A DNA stretch of 64,000 nt from Pantoea brenneri (GTDB taxonomy: Bacteria; Pseudomonadota; Gammaproteobacteria; Enterobacterales; Enterobacteriaceae), in contig MIEI01000006.1 in assembly GCA_002095305.1 (NCBI GenBank), positions 36,997 to 100,996 of the forward strand, read 5' to 3'. Position numbers and translations under genes: made by a program. Shown here piece by piece: positions 18,534-27,531 of this stretch; position 1 is the stretch's first letter; each line of letters starts with the position of its first letter. The notes beneath the pieces were generated by a model. That model was not told the origin of the DNA and did no database searches. It worked only from the letters and a program-made list of their open reading frames with translations.

Positions 18534-18745
18534 AACTGCCTCATAAACCTTAGTGGAATGTCCCAAACGCTGTAACCGCTCATTCTACCCTTAGCCCTGG
18601 CAAAAGATAATGGGGTTAGCATCAATGCAGAATTTACCGTTTCAGTTATCTCTGATCGATCCCGCCGGAAAAGCGAGGCATGCTGGTACAATCATGGCCA
18701 GCAGCAATACGTGGAGCGCTGCGTTATCTGTCACAAGGAGACAAA

Positions 18746-18982
18746 ATGAAACTGTTTATTCGGGCGATTGGGTTACTGGCGCTGATCTGGCTGGCAATGC
18801 TTTTTACCGGCTACGGCGTGTTAACCGGCAGCACCAAAAATGCCGCGGGGCTGGGTCTGCAGTGCAGTTACCTTACGGCACGTGGCCTTATCAGCGCACA
18901 ATACCTGCATACTGACAGTGGCGTGGTCGGGGTGACCGATTGTCCGCTACTGAAGAAGAGCGGAGAAGTGATCGATAATTAA
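18746..18982 (+). CDS. yobH: YobH family small exported protein
   Basis: 78 residues matching E. coli YobH: an N-terminal hydrophobic signal/anchor (residues 4-23), then GYGVLTGSTKNAAGLGLQC, SYLTARG, QYLHTDSG and DCPLLKKS. Two conserved Cys suggest an oxidising compartment. Function unknown. ATG at 18746 follows AAGGAGACAAA. Confidence 0.9.
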   Translation: MKLFIRAIGLLALIWLAMLFTGYGVLTGSTKNAAGLGLQCSYLTARGLISAQYLHTDSGVVGVTDCPLLKKSGEVIDN

Positions 18983-19015
18983 TTCTCATCCAGCGGGCGC
19001 AGTGGCCCGCTGTTT

Positions 19016-19807
19016 TCAGAATTCGTAGTGATGAAAGCCCATTTCCGCTGACAGGGTACGCGCTGCGCGGTGCAGCATCGCCACATAATCCTGGCGGGCG
19101 TCTTCCGAGAATCGAATGGTCGGGAATGAGATGCTCAGTCCGGCGATCACCACGCCAAAGCGGTCAAATACCGGTACCGCGATGCAGCGTAATCCCTCTT
19201 CCTGCTCTTCGTTATCTTCGCCGTAACCCTGAATTTTGACCTGATCCAGCGCCTCCAGCAGCGCCTCTGCGCTGACCAGCGTATTGGCAGTACTGCGCTT
19301 AAATTCAACGTCCCGCAGGATCTCTTTCACTTCCTGACGATCGCGCCAGGCGAGCAGCACTTTACCAATGGCGGTGGTGTGCAGCGGGTTACGTCGCCCG
19401 ATGCGGGAATACATGCGCAGGTTATAGAGCGAATCGATTTTATGGATGTAGACAATGCTGTCCTCTTCCAGCGCGCCGAGATGGATTGTCTCTTTGGTCA
19501 GACGCGACAGCTCCCGCATCTGCACATCCGCGCTGCGAATCAGATCGACGTTCTGCAACGCTTTCGCGCCAAGCTCAAACAGTTTCAGGGTCAGCGAATA
19601 CTTTTCACTCTCCCCTTCCTGGGTAACGTAACCCAGCGACTTCATGGTTTGCAGAAAGCGGTAAACGGTACTTTTTGACATCATCACGCGCTGCGCGAGC
19701 TCAGTAATACCGTGATCGCGCTCTTCGCCCAGTGCCTGCAAAATACCGAACACTTTAAGGACCGAGGAGACTGAATCGGGCTGTTTGTCATTTTCAGCAG
19801 AGGACAT
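19016..19807 (-). CDS. kdgR: IclR-family transcriptional repressor KdgR
   Basis: 263-residue regulator nearly identical to enterobacterial KdgR: N-terminal winged HTH (SVLKVFGILQALGEE ... VMMSKSTVYRFLQTMKSLGY) and C-terminal IclR effector domain (KETIHLGALEEDSIVYIHKI ... CIAVPVFDRFGVVIAGLS). In plant-associated enterobacteria it represses pectin and 2-keto-3-deoxygluconate catabolism and is released by KDG. Eda, the end point of that route, is at 52.8 kb. Confidence 0.96.
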   Translation of the reverse strand: MSSAENDKQPDSVSSVLKVFGILQALGEERDHGITELAQRVMMSKSTVYRFLQTMKSLGYVTQEGESEKYSLTLKLFELGAKALQNVDLIRSADVQMRELSRLTKETIHLGALEEDSIVYIHKIDSLYNLRMYSRIGRRNPLHTTAIGKVLLAWRDRQEVKEILRDVEFKRSTANTLVSAEALLEALDQVKIQGYGEDNEEQEEGLRCIAVPVFDRFGVVIAGLSISFPTIRFSEDARQDYVAMLHRAARTLSAEMGFHHYEF

Positions 19808-20159
19808 CGCGCACCTTGTTAAACCTGTTTCAAAAAAAATGGAACGGACTGTCAGTATAGAGCGAGGCTGACGGCGGCGGCAATGCTTTACGTCGCGCTG
19901 TGCGGTTTATCCCGCTGAACCGTGACCGGGAATAGCGTGGAGCGGTGCACCTGCAGACCGGTCTGAGTGGCTGGCGCGCCGTCGCGCTGACGGCTAAGCA
20001 GACAACGCAGCGGCAGCCATGCGCCGTTTCGGGCGGACAGCCAGCGCAGGCGATTGCGGCTAAGACATATTTTAAGACAACTTTTTGTCATCGCCCGCGC
20101 TGCTTTTTGGCGGCAATTTCATTAGCATGATGATATTCACCCTCTTTAGCAAATACACC
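19808..20159. other. kdgR-yebQ divergent intergenic region
   Basis: 352 bp. Near the kdgR start is GTTTCAAAAAAAATGGAAC, a weak GTTTC/GAAAC-type symmetry reminiscent of KdgR boxes, and GACAA-N6-TTGTC-type symmetry lies near 20080. Neither is strong enough to assign. No coding sequence seen. Confidence 0.4.
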
Positions 20160-21536
20160 ATGTCACTCTCTTCTCCGCAGGACGGACTGCCGGTCGCCCA
20201 GCGCTACTGGGCCATTCTGACTATCGCTCTCGGCATCACCATGGCCGTGCTGGATGGCGCAATTGCCAACGTGGCGCTGCCGACTATTGCGCGTGAACTG
20301 AATGCCAGCCCGGCAGAGTCAGTGTGGATCGTTAACGCCTACCAGATTGCTATTATCGTCTCGCTGCTGTCGCTGTCGTTTCTGGTCGATATGCTGGGTT
20401 ATCGCCGCGTCTATCAGGCCGGTCTGGCGCTGTTTATCGCCACCTCGCTGTTTTGTGCCCTCTCCACCTCACTTAACATGCTGACCTTCGCCCGGGTATT
20501 ACAGGGCTTTGGCGGCGCGGCGCTGATGAGCGTAAATACGGCGCTGATACGCATTATCTACCCGCAGCGTTATCTGGGCCGGGGTATGGCGATCAACTCG
20601 CTGATCGTGGCGGTATCAACCGCGGCAGGACCCACGGTGGCGGCGGCGATTCTGTCGGTGGCCAGCTGGAAATGGCTGTTCCTGATCAACGTCCCGCTGG
20701 GGGCGATTGCACTGTGGCTGGCGCTGCGAACCCTGCCGGACAACCCGCAAAAAGCAACCGCCCAGAAGTTCGATATTCCCAGCGCCATCATGAATGCGCT
20801 GTTTTTCGGCCTGCTGATTTCCGCCCTCAGCGGCTTTGCGCAGGGTCAGAATGGCTGGCTGGTGCTGGCAGAGTTGCTGGCGTTGCTGGTGGTCGGCCTG
20901 TTCTTTATTCGCCGTCAGCTCAATATGGCGGTGCCGCTGCTACCGGTGGATCTGCTGCGCATTCCGATATTCAGCCTGTCGATGGGCACCTCGGTCTGCT
21001 CGTTCTGCGCGCAGATGCTGGCGATGGTGTCGCTGCCATTCTTCCTGCAGAACGTGCTGGGCCGCGATGAGGTCACCACCGGTCTGCTGCTGACGCCCTG
21101 GCCGCTGGCGACCATGGTATTCGCCCCGATTGCCGGCCGGTTAATTGAGCGGGTCCATGCCGGGCTGCTGGGCGGTATCGGTCTGGCGATGTTTGCTGCC
21201 GGGCTGTTTTTGCTGGCGCTGTTGCCGGCTCAGCCGGGCGATGGCGATATTATCTGGCGGATGATGCTGTGCGGCGCTGGCTTTGGTCTGTTCCAGTCGC
21301 CCAATAATCACACCATTATCACCTCTGCACCGCGTCACCGCAGCGGCGGAGCCAGTGGCATGCTGGGCACCGCCCGTCTGCTGGGCCAGAGCGTCGGTGC
21401 GGCGCTGGTGGCGCTGATGTTCAATCTGTTTGACCAGAGCGGCACCCACGCCTCGCTGCTGCTGGCGGGCGGCTTCTCGACGGTGGCCGCGATTGTCAGC
21501 CTGTCACGTATGACCCAGAGCCGCGCGGCGGCCTGA
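20160..21536 (+). CDS. yebQ: MFS transporter YebQ (DHA2-like)
   Basis: About 458 residues with 14 hydrophobic segments, collinear with E. coli YebQ. Motifs: MAVLDGAIANVALPTIA in TM1, DMLGYRRVYQ in loop 2-3 (motif A), RVLQGFGGAALMS, and GFGLFQSPNNHTIITSAP near the C-terminus. Drug:proton antiport is the family prediction; substrate unknown. Start uncertain: MSLSSPQDGLP at 20160 fits the family N-terminus, but in-frame ATGs at 20127 and 20130 lie upstream and no strong ribosome site decides. Confidence 0.92.
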   Translation: MSLSSPQDGLPVAQRYWAILTIALGITMAVLDGAIANVALPTIARELNASPAESVWIVNAYQIAIIVSLLSLSFLVDMLGYRRVYQAGLALFIATSLFCALSTSLNMLTFARVLQGFGGAALMSVNTALIRIIYPQRYLGRGMAINSLIVAVSTAAGPTVAAAILSVASWKWLFLINVPLGAIALWLALRTLPDNPQKATAQKFDIPSAIMNALFFGLLISALSGFAQGQNGWLVLAELLALLVVGLFFIRRQLNMAVPLLPVDLLRIPIFSLSMGTSVCSFCAQMLAMVSLPFFLQNVLGRDEVTTGLLLTPWPLATMVFAPIAGRLIERVHAGLLGGIGLAMFAAGLFLLALLPAQPGDGDIIWRMMLCGAGFGLFQSPNNHTIITSAPRHRSGGASGMLGTARLLGQSVGAALVALMFNLFDQSGTHASLLLAGGFSTVAAIVSLSRMTQSRAAA

Positions 21537-21549
21537 TCGCAGACATAAA

Positions 21550-21573
21550 AAAGGCGACCCGGAGGTCGCCTTT
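21550..21573. terminator. Bidirectional terminator between yebQ and htpX
   Basis: 10-bp arms AAAGGCGACC / GGTCGCCTTT with a 4-base loop, A-rich before and T-rich after, between two convergent genes. Confidence 0.85.
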
Positions 21574-21588
21574 CTGCTGTTATCTCGC

Positions 21589-22470
21589 TTACTTCAGATA
21601 CTGACCGCTGCGCAGCGCTTCAATACGTTTGTCTAACGGCGGGTGCGACATAAACAGCTCGCTGAACGACTTGCCTTTACCGTTAATACAGAACGCCATC
21701 ATGCTGCTCGGTTCCTGCGGTTCGTAGCTGGTTTTCAGCCGCTGTAACGCCGCAATCATCTTCTCACGACCTACCAGTTTCGCAGAGCCTGCGTCGGCAT
21801 GGAATTCGCGGTGACGCGAGAACCACATGGTGATGATGCTGGCAAGAATACCAAACACCAGCTCCAGCACCATCGACACCGCAAAATAGACCAGCGGGTT
21901 GCCGTTGCTGCTCTCTTCACCATCACGGTTGCCGGACATAAAGCCCGCCGCGATTTGCGCCAGAATACGTGAAACAAAGATCACGAAGGTGTTCACGATA
22001 CCCTGAATCAGCGTCATGGTGATCATGTCGCCGTTTGCGATGTGCGACACTTCGTGTGCCAGTACCGCTTCCGCTTCGTCACGGCTCATGTTCTGCAGTA
22101 AGCCGGTTGAAACGGCCACCAGCGAGGCATCACGCCGGGCACCGGTCGCAAAGGCGTTGATGTCGGGCGCGTGATAGATCGCAACCTGCGGCATGGCAAT
22201 CCCGGCCTGCTGCGCCTGACGTCCAATGGTATCCACCAGCCAGCGCTCAGTTTCATTGCGTGGCTGTTCAATCACTTCACCGCCAACCGAGCGCAGTGCC
22301 ATCCACTTCGACATCAGCAGTGAAACAAACGCACCGCCAAAGCCAAACAGACCCGCCATGATCATCAGGCCCTGAACACTGCTTGACTGGATCCCTGTCA
22401 GGCTGAGAATCAGCCCGAATACCAACATCACAGCCAGGTTGGTCATCAGGAAAAGAGCAATACGCATCAT
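21589..22470 (-). CDS. htpX: Protease HtpX
   Basis: 293-residue inner-membrane M48 zinc metalloprotease that degrades misfolded membrane proteins alongside FtsH. Two N-terminal hydrophobic segments, the zinc motif HEVSH (in [14 protein letters not shown]), a further pair of hydrophobic segments and the third ligand region [14 protein letters not shown] are present. Length equals E. coli HtpX (293). In E. coli it belongs to the CpxR and heat-shock regulons; I did not identify those sites. Confidence 0.97.
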   Translation of the reverse strand: MMRIALFLMTNLAVMLVFGLILSLTGIQSSSVQGLMIMAGLFGFGGAFVSLLMSKWMALRSVGGEVIEQPRNETERWLVDTIGRQAQQAGIAMPQVAIYHAPDINAFATGARRDASLVAVSTGLLQNMSRDEAEAVLAHEVSHIANGDMITMTLIQGIVNTFVIFVSRILAQIAAGFMSGNRDGEESSNGNPLVYFAVSMVLELVFGILASIITMWFSRHREFHADAGSAKLVGREKMIAALQRLKTSYEPQEPSSMMAFCINGKGKSFSELFMSHPPLDKRIEALRSGQYLK

Positions 22471-22673
22471 ATTTGTTAATCTTCCTCAGTGGTTCACGCG
22501 CTTATGCGCGGATACATATCCTATGAGCATTGTGCGGCTTTTCAAGCGACCTTAACGTTTAAGTGCCTAAAAAGACATAACTTTACATTTTGTCACGCCC
22601 GCTGGCCTGCCCGGCCCGTCTGCGGGTTTACCGCGGCTTATTAATGCTCAACGCCGGTGCTTTTCTGGCAAAA

Positions 22674-22700
22674 AAAAAGCACCGCTGAACGGTGCTTTTT
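22674..22700 (-). terminator. Terminator of proQ-prc
   Basis: 11-bp arms AAAAAGCACCG / CGGTGCTTTTT around CTGAA, directly after the prc stop on the minus strand. Confidence 0.9.
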
Positions 22701-22715
22701 CATCGCGTCGGCGAT

Positions 22716-24755
22716 CTATTTAGCCGCAGGGGTGTCCGGCTGAGACTTGTCGAGTTGCGCCAGATCGTTAGCAATCTTCACCGTCTCATCAAGATACGGG
22801 TCAGGCTCTTTATAATCTTTCGGCAGCTCATCCAGGTTCTTCAGCGGTTTTTTGCCTTCGGCCTGATAGCGGGCATTGATCCGCTCCAGACGCGACGCAT
22901 CATCTTCGTGGTTCTCTTTCTCACGCTGGGCGAGGTTGAGCGATACGATGTTGCGCTTATCCTTCAGGGCATTGAAACGGGCAATGTCCTTCATGATGTA
23001 CTGGAACTCACGGTCCTGTGCGATGCGATCGGCATGCTGACGGGTCAGCTGCGGCACCAGCGGTTTTACATCGCCGGATTTGACGTAGGTCGCCGCATTG
23101 ATGCTGTCCCACGGCAGCGCATTGTCTTCGAACTTCTCACCGGTTTCAGCCGCTTCTACGCCGGTTGGCATCAGCAGATCTGGCGTGACGCCTTTACGCT
23201 GCGTACTGCCGCCGTTGATGCGATAGAACTTCTGAATGGTGTACTGTACCGACCCCAGCGCTGGCCATTCCGGGCGCAGCATCTGATCGTAGATACGGTT
23301 CAGAGAACGATATTGCTGCACGGTGCCTTTACCAAAGGTCGGCTCACCGACAATCACAGCGCGACCGTAATCCTGCATCGCCGCGGCGAAAATCTCAGAG
23401 GCGGACGCACTGAAGCGATCGACCAGCACCACCAGCGGACCTTTGTAATAGACCACGCCATCGTTATCGCTGTCCTGGCGTACCCGACCATTGTTGTCGC
23501 GTACCTGCACCACCGGGCCACTCGGAATAAACAGTCCGGAGAGTGACACCGCTTCAGTCAGCGCGCCGCCGCCATTGGTACGCAGATCGATCACCACGCT
23601 ATCCACGTTCTGCTTTTGCAGTTTCTGCAGCTGCACTTTAACGTCATCGGTCAGGCCAACATAGAAGCCCGGAATATCAAGTACGCCGACTTTCTGCTTA
23701 CCGACATTTCTGACGCTCATTTTGACCGCCCGATCTTCCAGACGGATCTTCTCACGCGTCAGCGTTACGGTGCGGGTTTTAGTTCCCTTACCGGCTGGCA
23801 ACACTTCGAGTCGGACTTTGCTGCCTTTCGGCCCTTTGATTTTTGCCACAACGTCATCCAGACGCCAGCCAATCACATCTTCCATTGGCTTGCCTGGCTG
23901 ACCGACGCCGACGATGCGATCGCCAACGGTAATGGCTTTACTTTTCGCTGCCGGACCGCCTGCTACCATCGAATTGATCACGGTGTAATCGTCATCCATC
24001 TGCAGCACCGCGCCGATACCTTCCAGTGACAGGCTCATTTCGGTGTTGAACTGCTCGGTGTTGCGCGGTGACAGGTAGTTGGTATGCGGATCGATTTCGT
24101 GCGCAAAAGCGTTCATCGCCAGCTGGAACACATCTTCGCTGTTGCTCTGTGCCAGACGACGGATGGCGAAGTTGTAGCGCTTGGTCAGCACTTCGCGGAT
24201 CTCTTTCTCATCTTTGCCGGCCAGTTTCAGGCTCAGCTGGTCATATTTGACCTTAGCATCCCACAGCGCGTTCAGTTCAGACTGATCTTTCGGCCACGGG
24301 GCTTTAGCCCGGTCAATGTCGATGGTGTCATTTCCGGTAAAATTCATCGGGCGATCCAGCACCGTCAGCGCATACTGATAGCGCTCAAAACGGCGCTTCT
24401 GCGCCAGATTGTAGAGATCGTAAAACAGGTCCAGCTTACCGCTGCGCAGCTCATCGCCGACGAGGTTTTTTTTGCTGGCAAACTGCGCCACATCCGAGGC
24501 CAGCAGCACGTTATGGCTGTAATCGAGCATGTTCAGGTAGCGATCAAAAATTTTCGCTGAAAAGTCCTGATTCAGGTCGAACTGGCGATAGTGGGAACGG
24601 GTAAAGCGTGAGGTGACACGTTCGCTGACCGTCGGGTCCTGCGGGTCTTCGTGAAGCTGGGGAATCTGGTCGGCGCGGGTAATGTTCTCCGCGCCAAAGG
24701 AAGGGCCTGACAACAGCAGGCCCGCAATAAGTCCAATTTTAAAAAGGGTGTTCAT
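22716..24755 (-). CDS. prc: Tail-specific periplasmic protease Prc
   Basis: 679-residue S41 protease that with NlpI trims the peptidoglycan hydrolase MepS and processes FtsI. A signal peptide (MNTLFKIGLIAGLLLSGPSF) is followed by a long N-terminal domain, a PDZ domain (LEGIGAVLQMDDDYTV ... GDRIVGVG) and the catalytic core with the nucleophile Ser in DRFSASASEIF and the Lys in GEPTFGKG. I placed the start at 24755 so the signal peptide begins properly; the frame stays open upstream. It lies 19 bp after proQ, as in E. coli. Confidence 0.97.
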   Translation of the reverse strand: MNTLFKIGLIAGLLLSGPSFGAENITRADQIPQLHEDPQDPTVSERVTSRFTRSHYRQFDLNQDFSAKIFDRYLNMLDYSHNVLLASDVAQFASKKNLVGDELRSGKLDLFYDLYNLAQKRRFERYQYALTVLDRPMNFTGNDTIDIDRAKAPWPKDQSELNALWDAKVKYDQLSLKLAGKDEKEIREVLTKRYNFAIRRLAQSNSEDVFQLAMNAFAHEIDPHTNYLSPRNTEQFNTEMSLSLEGIGAVLQMDDDYTVINSMVAGGPAAKSKAITVGDRIVGVGQPGKPMEDVIGWRLDDVVAKIKGPKGSKVRLEVLPAGKGTKTRTVTLTREKIRLEDRAVKMSVRNVGKQKVGVLDIPGFYVGLTDDVKVQLQKLQKQNVDSVVIDLRTNGGGALTEAVSLSGLFIPSGPVVQVRDNNGRVRQDSDNDGVVYYKGPLVVLVDRFSASASEIFAAAMQDYGRAVIVGEPTFGKGTVQQYRSLNRIYDQMLRPEWPALGSVQYTIQKFYRINGGSTQRKGVTPDLLMPTGVEAAETGEKFEDNALPWDSINAATYVKSGDVKPLVPQLTRQHADRIAQDREFQYIMKDIARFNALKDKRNIVSLNLAQREKENHEDDASRLERINARYQAEGKKPLKNLDELPKDYKEPDPYLDETVKIANDLAQLDKSQPDTPAAK

Positions 24756-24774
24756 GCCGGGGTCAGCCTCCGTT

Positions 24775-25476
24775 TCAGAACTGCAAGTGTTCTGCGCGCA
24801 CAATCATTGCCATGCCGGAAGCGAGCTGGACCCGAACGCCGTCTTTAGATACTTCAAGAACGGTCGCGTCCATCGCACTTTTGCCTGCTTTAACTTTAAT
24901 ACTCTGGCCGGGCTGCAAAGTTGAGGTATCAGTGATGGGTCGGGCTTGCTGCTCCGGGCGTGGGGCCGGTTTGCGGTGCTGTGAGGCGGTCGGGCGTTCT
25001 GCTGCGGTCTGCGGACGCGGTTTACGCGCGGCATCGCCTTCGGCAGGTTTACGCGCAGCCGGCTTGCGTGGACGACGCGGTGCCGCGCCCTCTTCGCTTT
25101 CGCCTGCTTCACGACGGGCGGCACGCTGCTGATCACGCTGCGCCTGAACACGCGCTTTGGCGTCTTCCAGTTGCTTGCGTGCGTGCTCGACGTGCTGCTC
25201 GTCCAGCACGCCACAGGCGTTACCGTCGAGATCGACACGCGTCGCACCGGCTTTGATGCCGTACAGATAACGCCAGCTTGAGGTATAAAGGCGTAAGGCA
25301 GAACGCAACTGCGTTTTGCTCAGATTCATTTCGCCCTGAACACGCTCGACCAGATCCTGAAAGATACCGATCTTGAGCGGACGCGCTTCACCTTCAGCGC
25401 TAAAGCAGTGCGGAAAGCGCTCCGCCAGAAAGCTGATGACTTCTTTACTGCTATTCAACTTAGGTTGATTTTCCAT
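24775..25476 (-). CDS. proQ: RNA chaperone ProQ
   Basis: 233-residue FinO-domain RNA-binding protein. The FinO domain covers about residues 1-120 ([49 protein letters not shown]), followed by a basic Arg/Lys/Ala/Pro linker (~121-180) and a Tudor-like C-terminal domain ([20 protein letters not shown]). In relatives it binds hundreds of structured sRNAs and mRNA 3' ends. First gene of proQ-prc. Confidence 0.97.
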   Translation of the reverse strand: MENQPKLNSSKEVISFLAERFPHCFSAEGEARPLKIGIFQDLVERVQGEMNLSKTQLRSALRLYTSSWRYLYGIKAGATRVDLDGNACGVLDEQHVEHARKQLEDAKARVQAQRDQQRAARREAGESEEGAAPRRPRKPAARKPAEGDAARKPRPQTAAERPTASQHRKPAPRPEQQARPITDTSTLQPGQSIKVKAGKSAMDATVLEVSKDGVRVQLASGMAMIVRAEHLQF

Positions 25477-25572
25477 GAAATTTCCTGATTACAACGGGTT
25501 TGCCGACCAGCGCAGGCATGAACAGGCGACATTATAATGACAACATCGCTAAATGCCATGTGATCCAGTCGA

Positions 25573-26073
25573 TTAGCTGCGCGTCAGCTGCAGATATTTT
25601 TCTAAGTCGCTGTTCGCAAGCACTTCACAAAGCCCATCAGTAAGTGTGACCAGCCCCGATTCGTCGTCGCTGTCAAAGCGATTGTACTCTACGCTGTCGA
25701 TGTCCAGCACCCCAACCACAGTGCCATTCACTTTCAGAGGAATCACAATCTCAGCATTACTGGCCGCGTCACAGGCGATGTGACCGGGGAAAGCATGCAC
25801 ATCATCAACGCGTTGCACTTTATCTTCTGCCAGCGCGGTACCGCACACCCCTTTACCGACCGGAATGCGCACACAGGCGATTTTGCCCTGGAACGGGCCC
25901 AGCACAAGCGTATCCGCTTCCGTCAGCAGGTAAAAACCTGCCCAGTTCACGCCTTCGAGACGTTCATACAACAGCGCGCTAAAGTTACCCATTGCGGCGA
26001 GGAACGCCGTTTCTCCCGCCAGTAAGGCGCGCATATCGCGATTCAAATCGGCGTAAAAGGCAGTTTTGTTCAT
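25573..26073 (-). CDS. msrC: Free methionine-(R)-sulfoxide reductase MsrC
   Basis: 166-residue GAF-domain enzyme reducing free Met-R-sulfoxide, orthologous to E. coli MsrC (YebR). The catalytic Cys triad is visible: IACVRIPVGKGVCGTA and HIACDAASNAEIVIPL. WAGFYLL near residue 40 forms part of the substrate pocket in the family. Cytosolic. Monocistronic; 96 bp upstream of the proQ start. Confidence 0.95.
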   Translation of the reverse strand: MNKTAFYADLNRDMRALLAGETAFLAAMGNFSALLYERLEGVNWAGFYLLTEADTLVLGPFQGKIACVRIPVGKGVCGTALAEDKVQRVDDVHAFPGHIACDAASNAEIVIPLKVNGTVVGVLDIDSVEYNRFDSDDESGLVTLTDGLCEVLANSDLEKYLQLTRS

Positions 26074-26286
26074 TATTTAACCGTTACCAATGACATCTGA
26101 GCGGGGTTATTTCACCGCTTGTTAAAAATAAGCACTAAATATCCAGAGCCACAAGGTGAATCATAGCGTTAGTTACTATACCCTTAGCATTCTGTGGATC
26201 GAAGCGTGATGCCCGAGACAGGCACACAGGCGCTGTCTTAACGACCGATATGTGTTACTTACGATGAGCGAATATTGCATCACCCT

Positions 26287-27531
26287 ATGAAAATTCACGC
26301 TATCAGCCAGACATTGCCTCACGCACGTTATCAGCGTTGCCCGCAATGCGATACCCTTTTTTCCTTACCGGATGTGAAATCGCATCAGTCGGCTCATTGC
26401 CCGCGCTGCAACGCACAAATTCTCAGCGGTCGTGACTGGCCGATGACCCGATTAATGGCGATGGCCGCCACCATGATGGTGTTAATGCCGTTTGCCTTTT
26501 CCCTGCCGCTGGTCGATATCCGGCTGCTCGGTATGCGCATTAATGCCAGCGTGCTGGAAGGCGTTGTCCAGATGACCCAACAGGGTGATGTACTGACCGC
26601 CTCAATGGTGGCGTTTTGCACCATTGGCGCGCCGGTCACGCTGGTCGCCGGCATCTGCTATCTGGGCATCGGCCATCGGCTGGGAATGAACTTACGCCCG
26701 GTGCTGTTGATGCTGGAAAAGCTCAAAGAGTGGGTGATGCTGGATATCTACCTGATCGGCATCGCCGTCGCCTCAATCAAGGTGCAGGACTACGCCTCGC
26801 TGGAACTCGGCTATGGACTGGTGGCCTATATCGCGCTGACGGTGCTGAGCGTGCTGACGCTGATCCATCTGAATATTGAGCAGCTGTGGGACCATTTCTA
26901 TCCGCAAAGCCCCGGCAATATGGCGCGTGATGACCTGCAGGTCTGCCTGAACTGCCACAACACCGGCGTACCGGATGCGCGAGGCCGCTGTCCGCGCTGC
27001 CACACCCCGCTCGACTTCCGTCGCCGCCACAGCCTGCAAAAATCCTGGTCAGCGCTGATCGCCTCAATCGTGCTGTTAATCCCGGCCAATCTGATGCCGA
27101 TCTCCATCGTCTATCTCAACGGATCGCGGCGCGAAGACACTATTTTCTCCGGCATTGTCTCGCTGGGTTCCGGCAATATTCCCATCGCCGCCATCGTGTT
27201 TATCGCCAGTATTCTGGTGCCGTTTACCAAAGTGCTGGTGATGCTGACGCTGCTGTTAAGCATCCATTTCCGCTGCGAACAGGGACTGAAAACCCGCATC
27301 CGCCTGTTGCGGGTGGTGACCTGGGTTGGTCGCTGGTCAATGCTCGATCTGTTCGTCATTTCGTTAACCATGTCGCTGGTCAACCGTGATCAGCTGCTGG
27401 CTTTTACCATGGGACCGGCAGCGCTGTTTTTTGGCGCCGCCGTGATCCTGACCATTATGTCTGTTGAGTGGCTGGACAGCCGCCTGCTCTGGGATGCACA
27501 TGCAACAGGAAACGCCGACTACACCGACTAA
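26287..27531 (+). CDS. letA: LetA (YebS), PqiA-family integral membrane partner of LetB
   Basis: 414-residue inner-membrane protein of the PqiA family. It has two zinc-ribbon modules ([10 protein letters not shown] ... CPRC near residues 18-45; CLNCHNTG ... CPRCHTPL near 220-240), each followed by a four-helix membrane bundle. LetA delivers lipids into the LetB tunnel between inner and outer membranes. ATG at 26287 chosen; a TTG four codons upstream is also open. The C-terminus ([14 protein letters not shown]) matches the E. coli protein and overlaps letB. Confidence 0.94.
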   Translation: MKIHAISQTLPHARYQRCPQCDTLFSLPDVKSHQSAHCPRCNAQILSGRDWPMTRLMAMAATMMVLMPFAFSLPLVDIRLLGMRINASVLEGVVQMTQQGDVLTASMVAFCTIGAPVTLVAGICYLGIGHRLGMNLRPVLLMLEKLKEWVMLDIYLIGIAVASIKVQDYASLELGYGLVAYIALTVLSVLTLIHLNIEQLWDHFYPQSPGNMARDDLQVCLNCHNTGVPDARGRCPRCHTPLDFRRRHSLQKSWSALIASIVLLIPANLMPISIVYLNGSRREDTIFSGIVSLGSGNIPIAAIVFIASILVPFTKVLVMLTLLLSIHFRCEQGLKTRIRLLRVVTWVGRWSMLDLFVISLTMSLVNRDQLLAFTMGPAALFFGAAVILTIMSVEWLDSRLLWDAHATGNADYTD

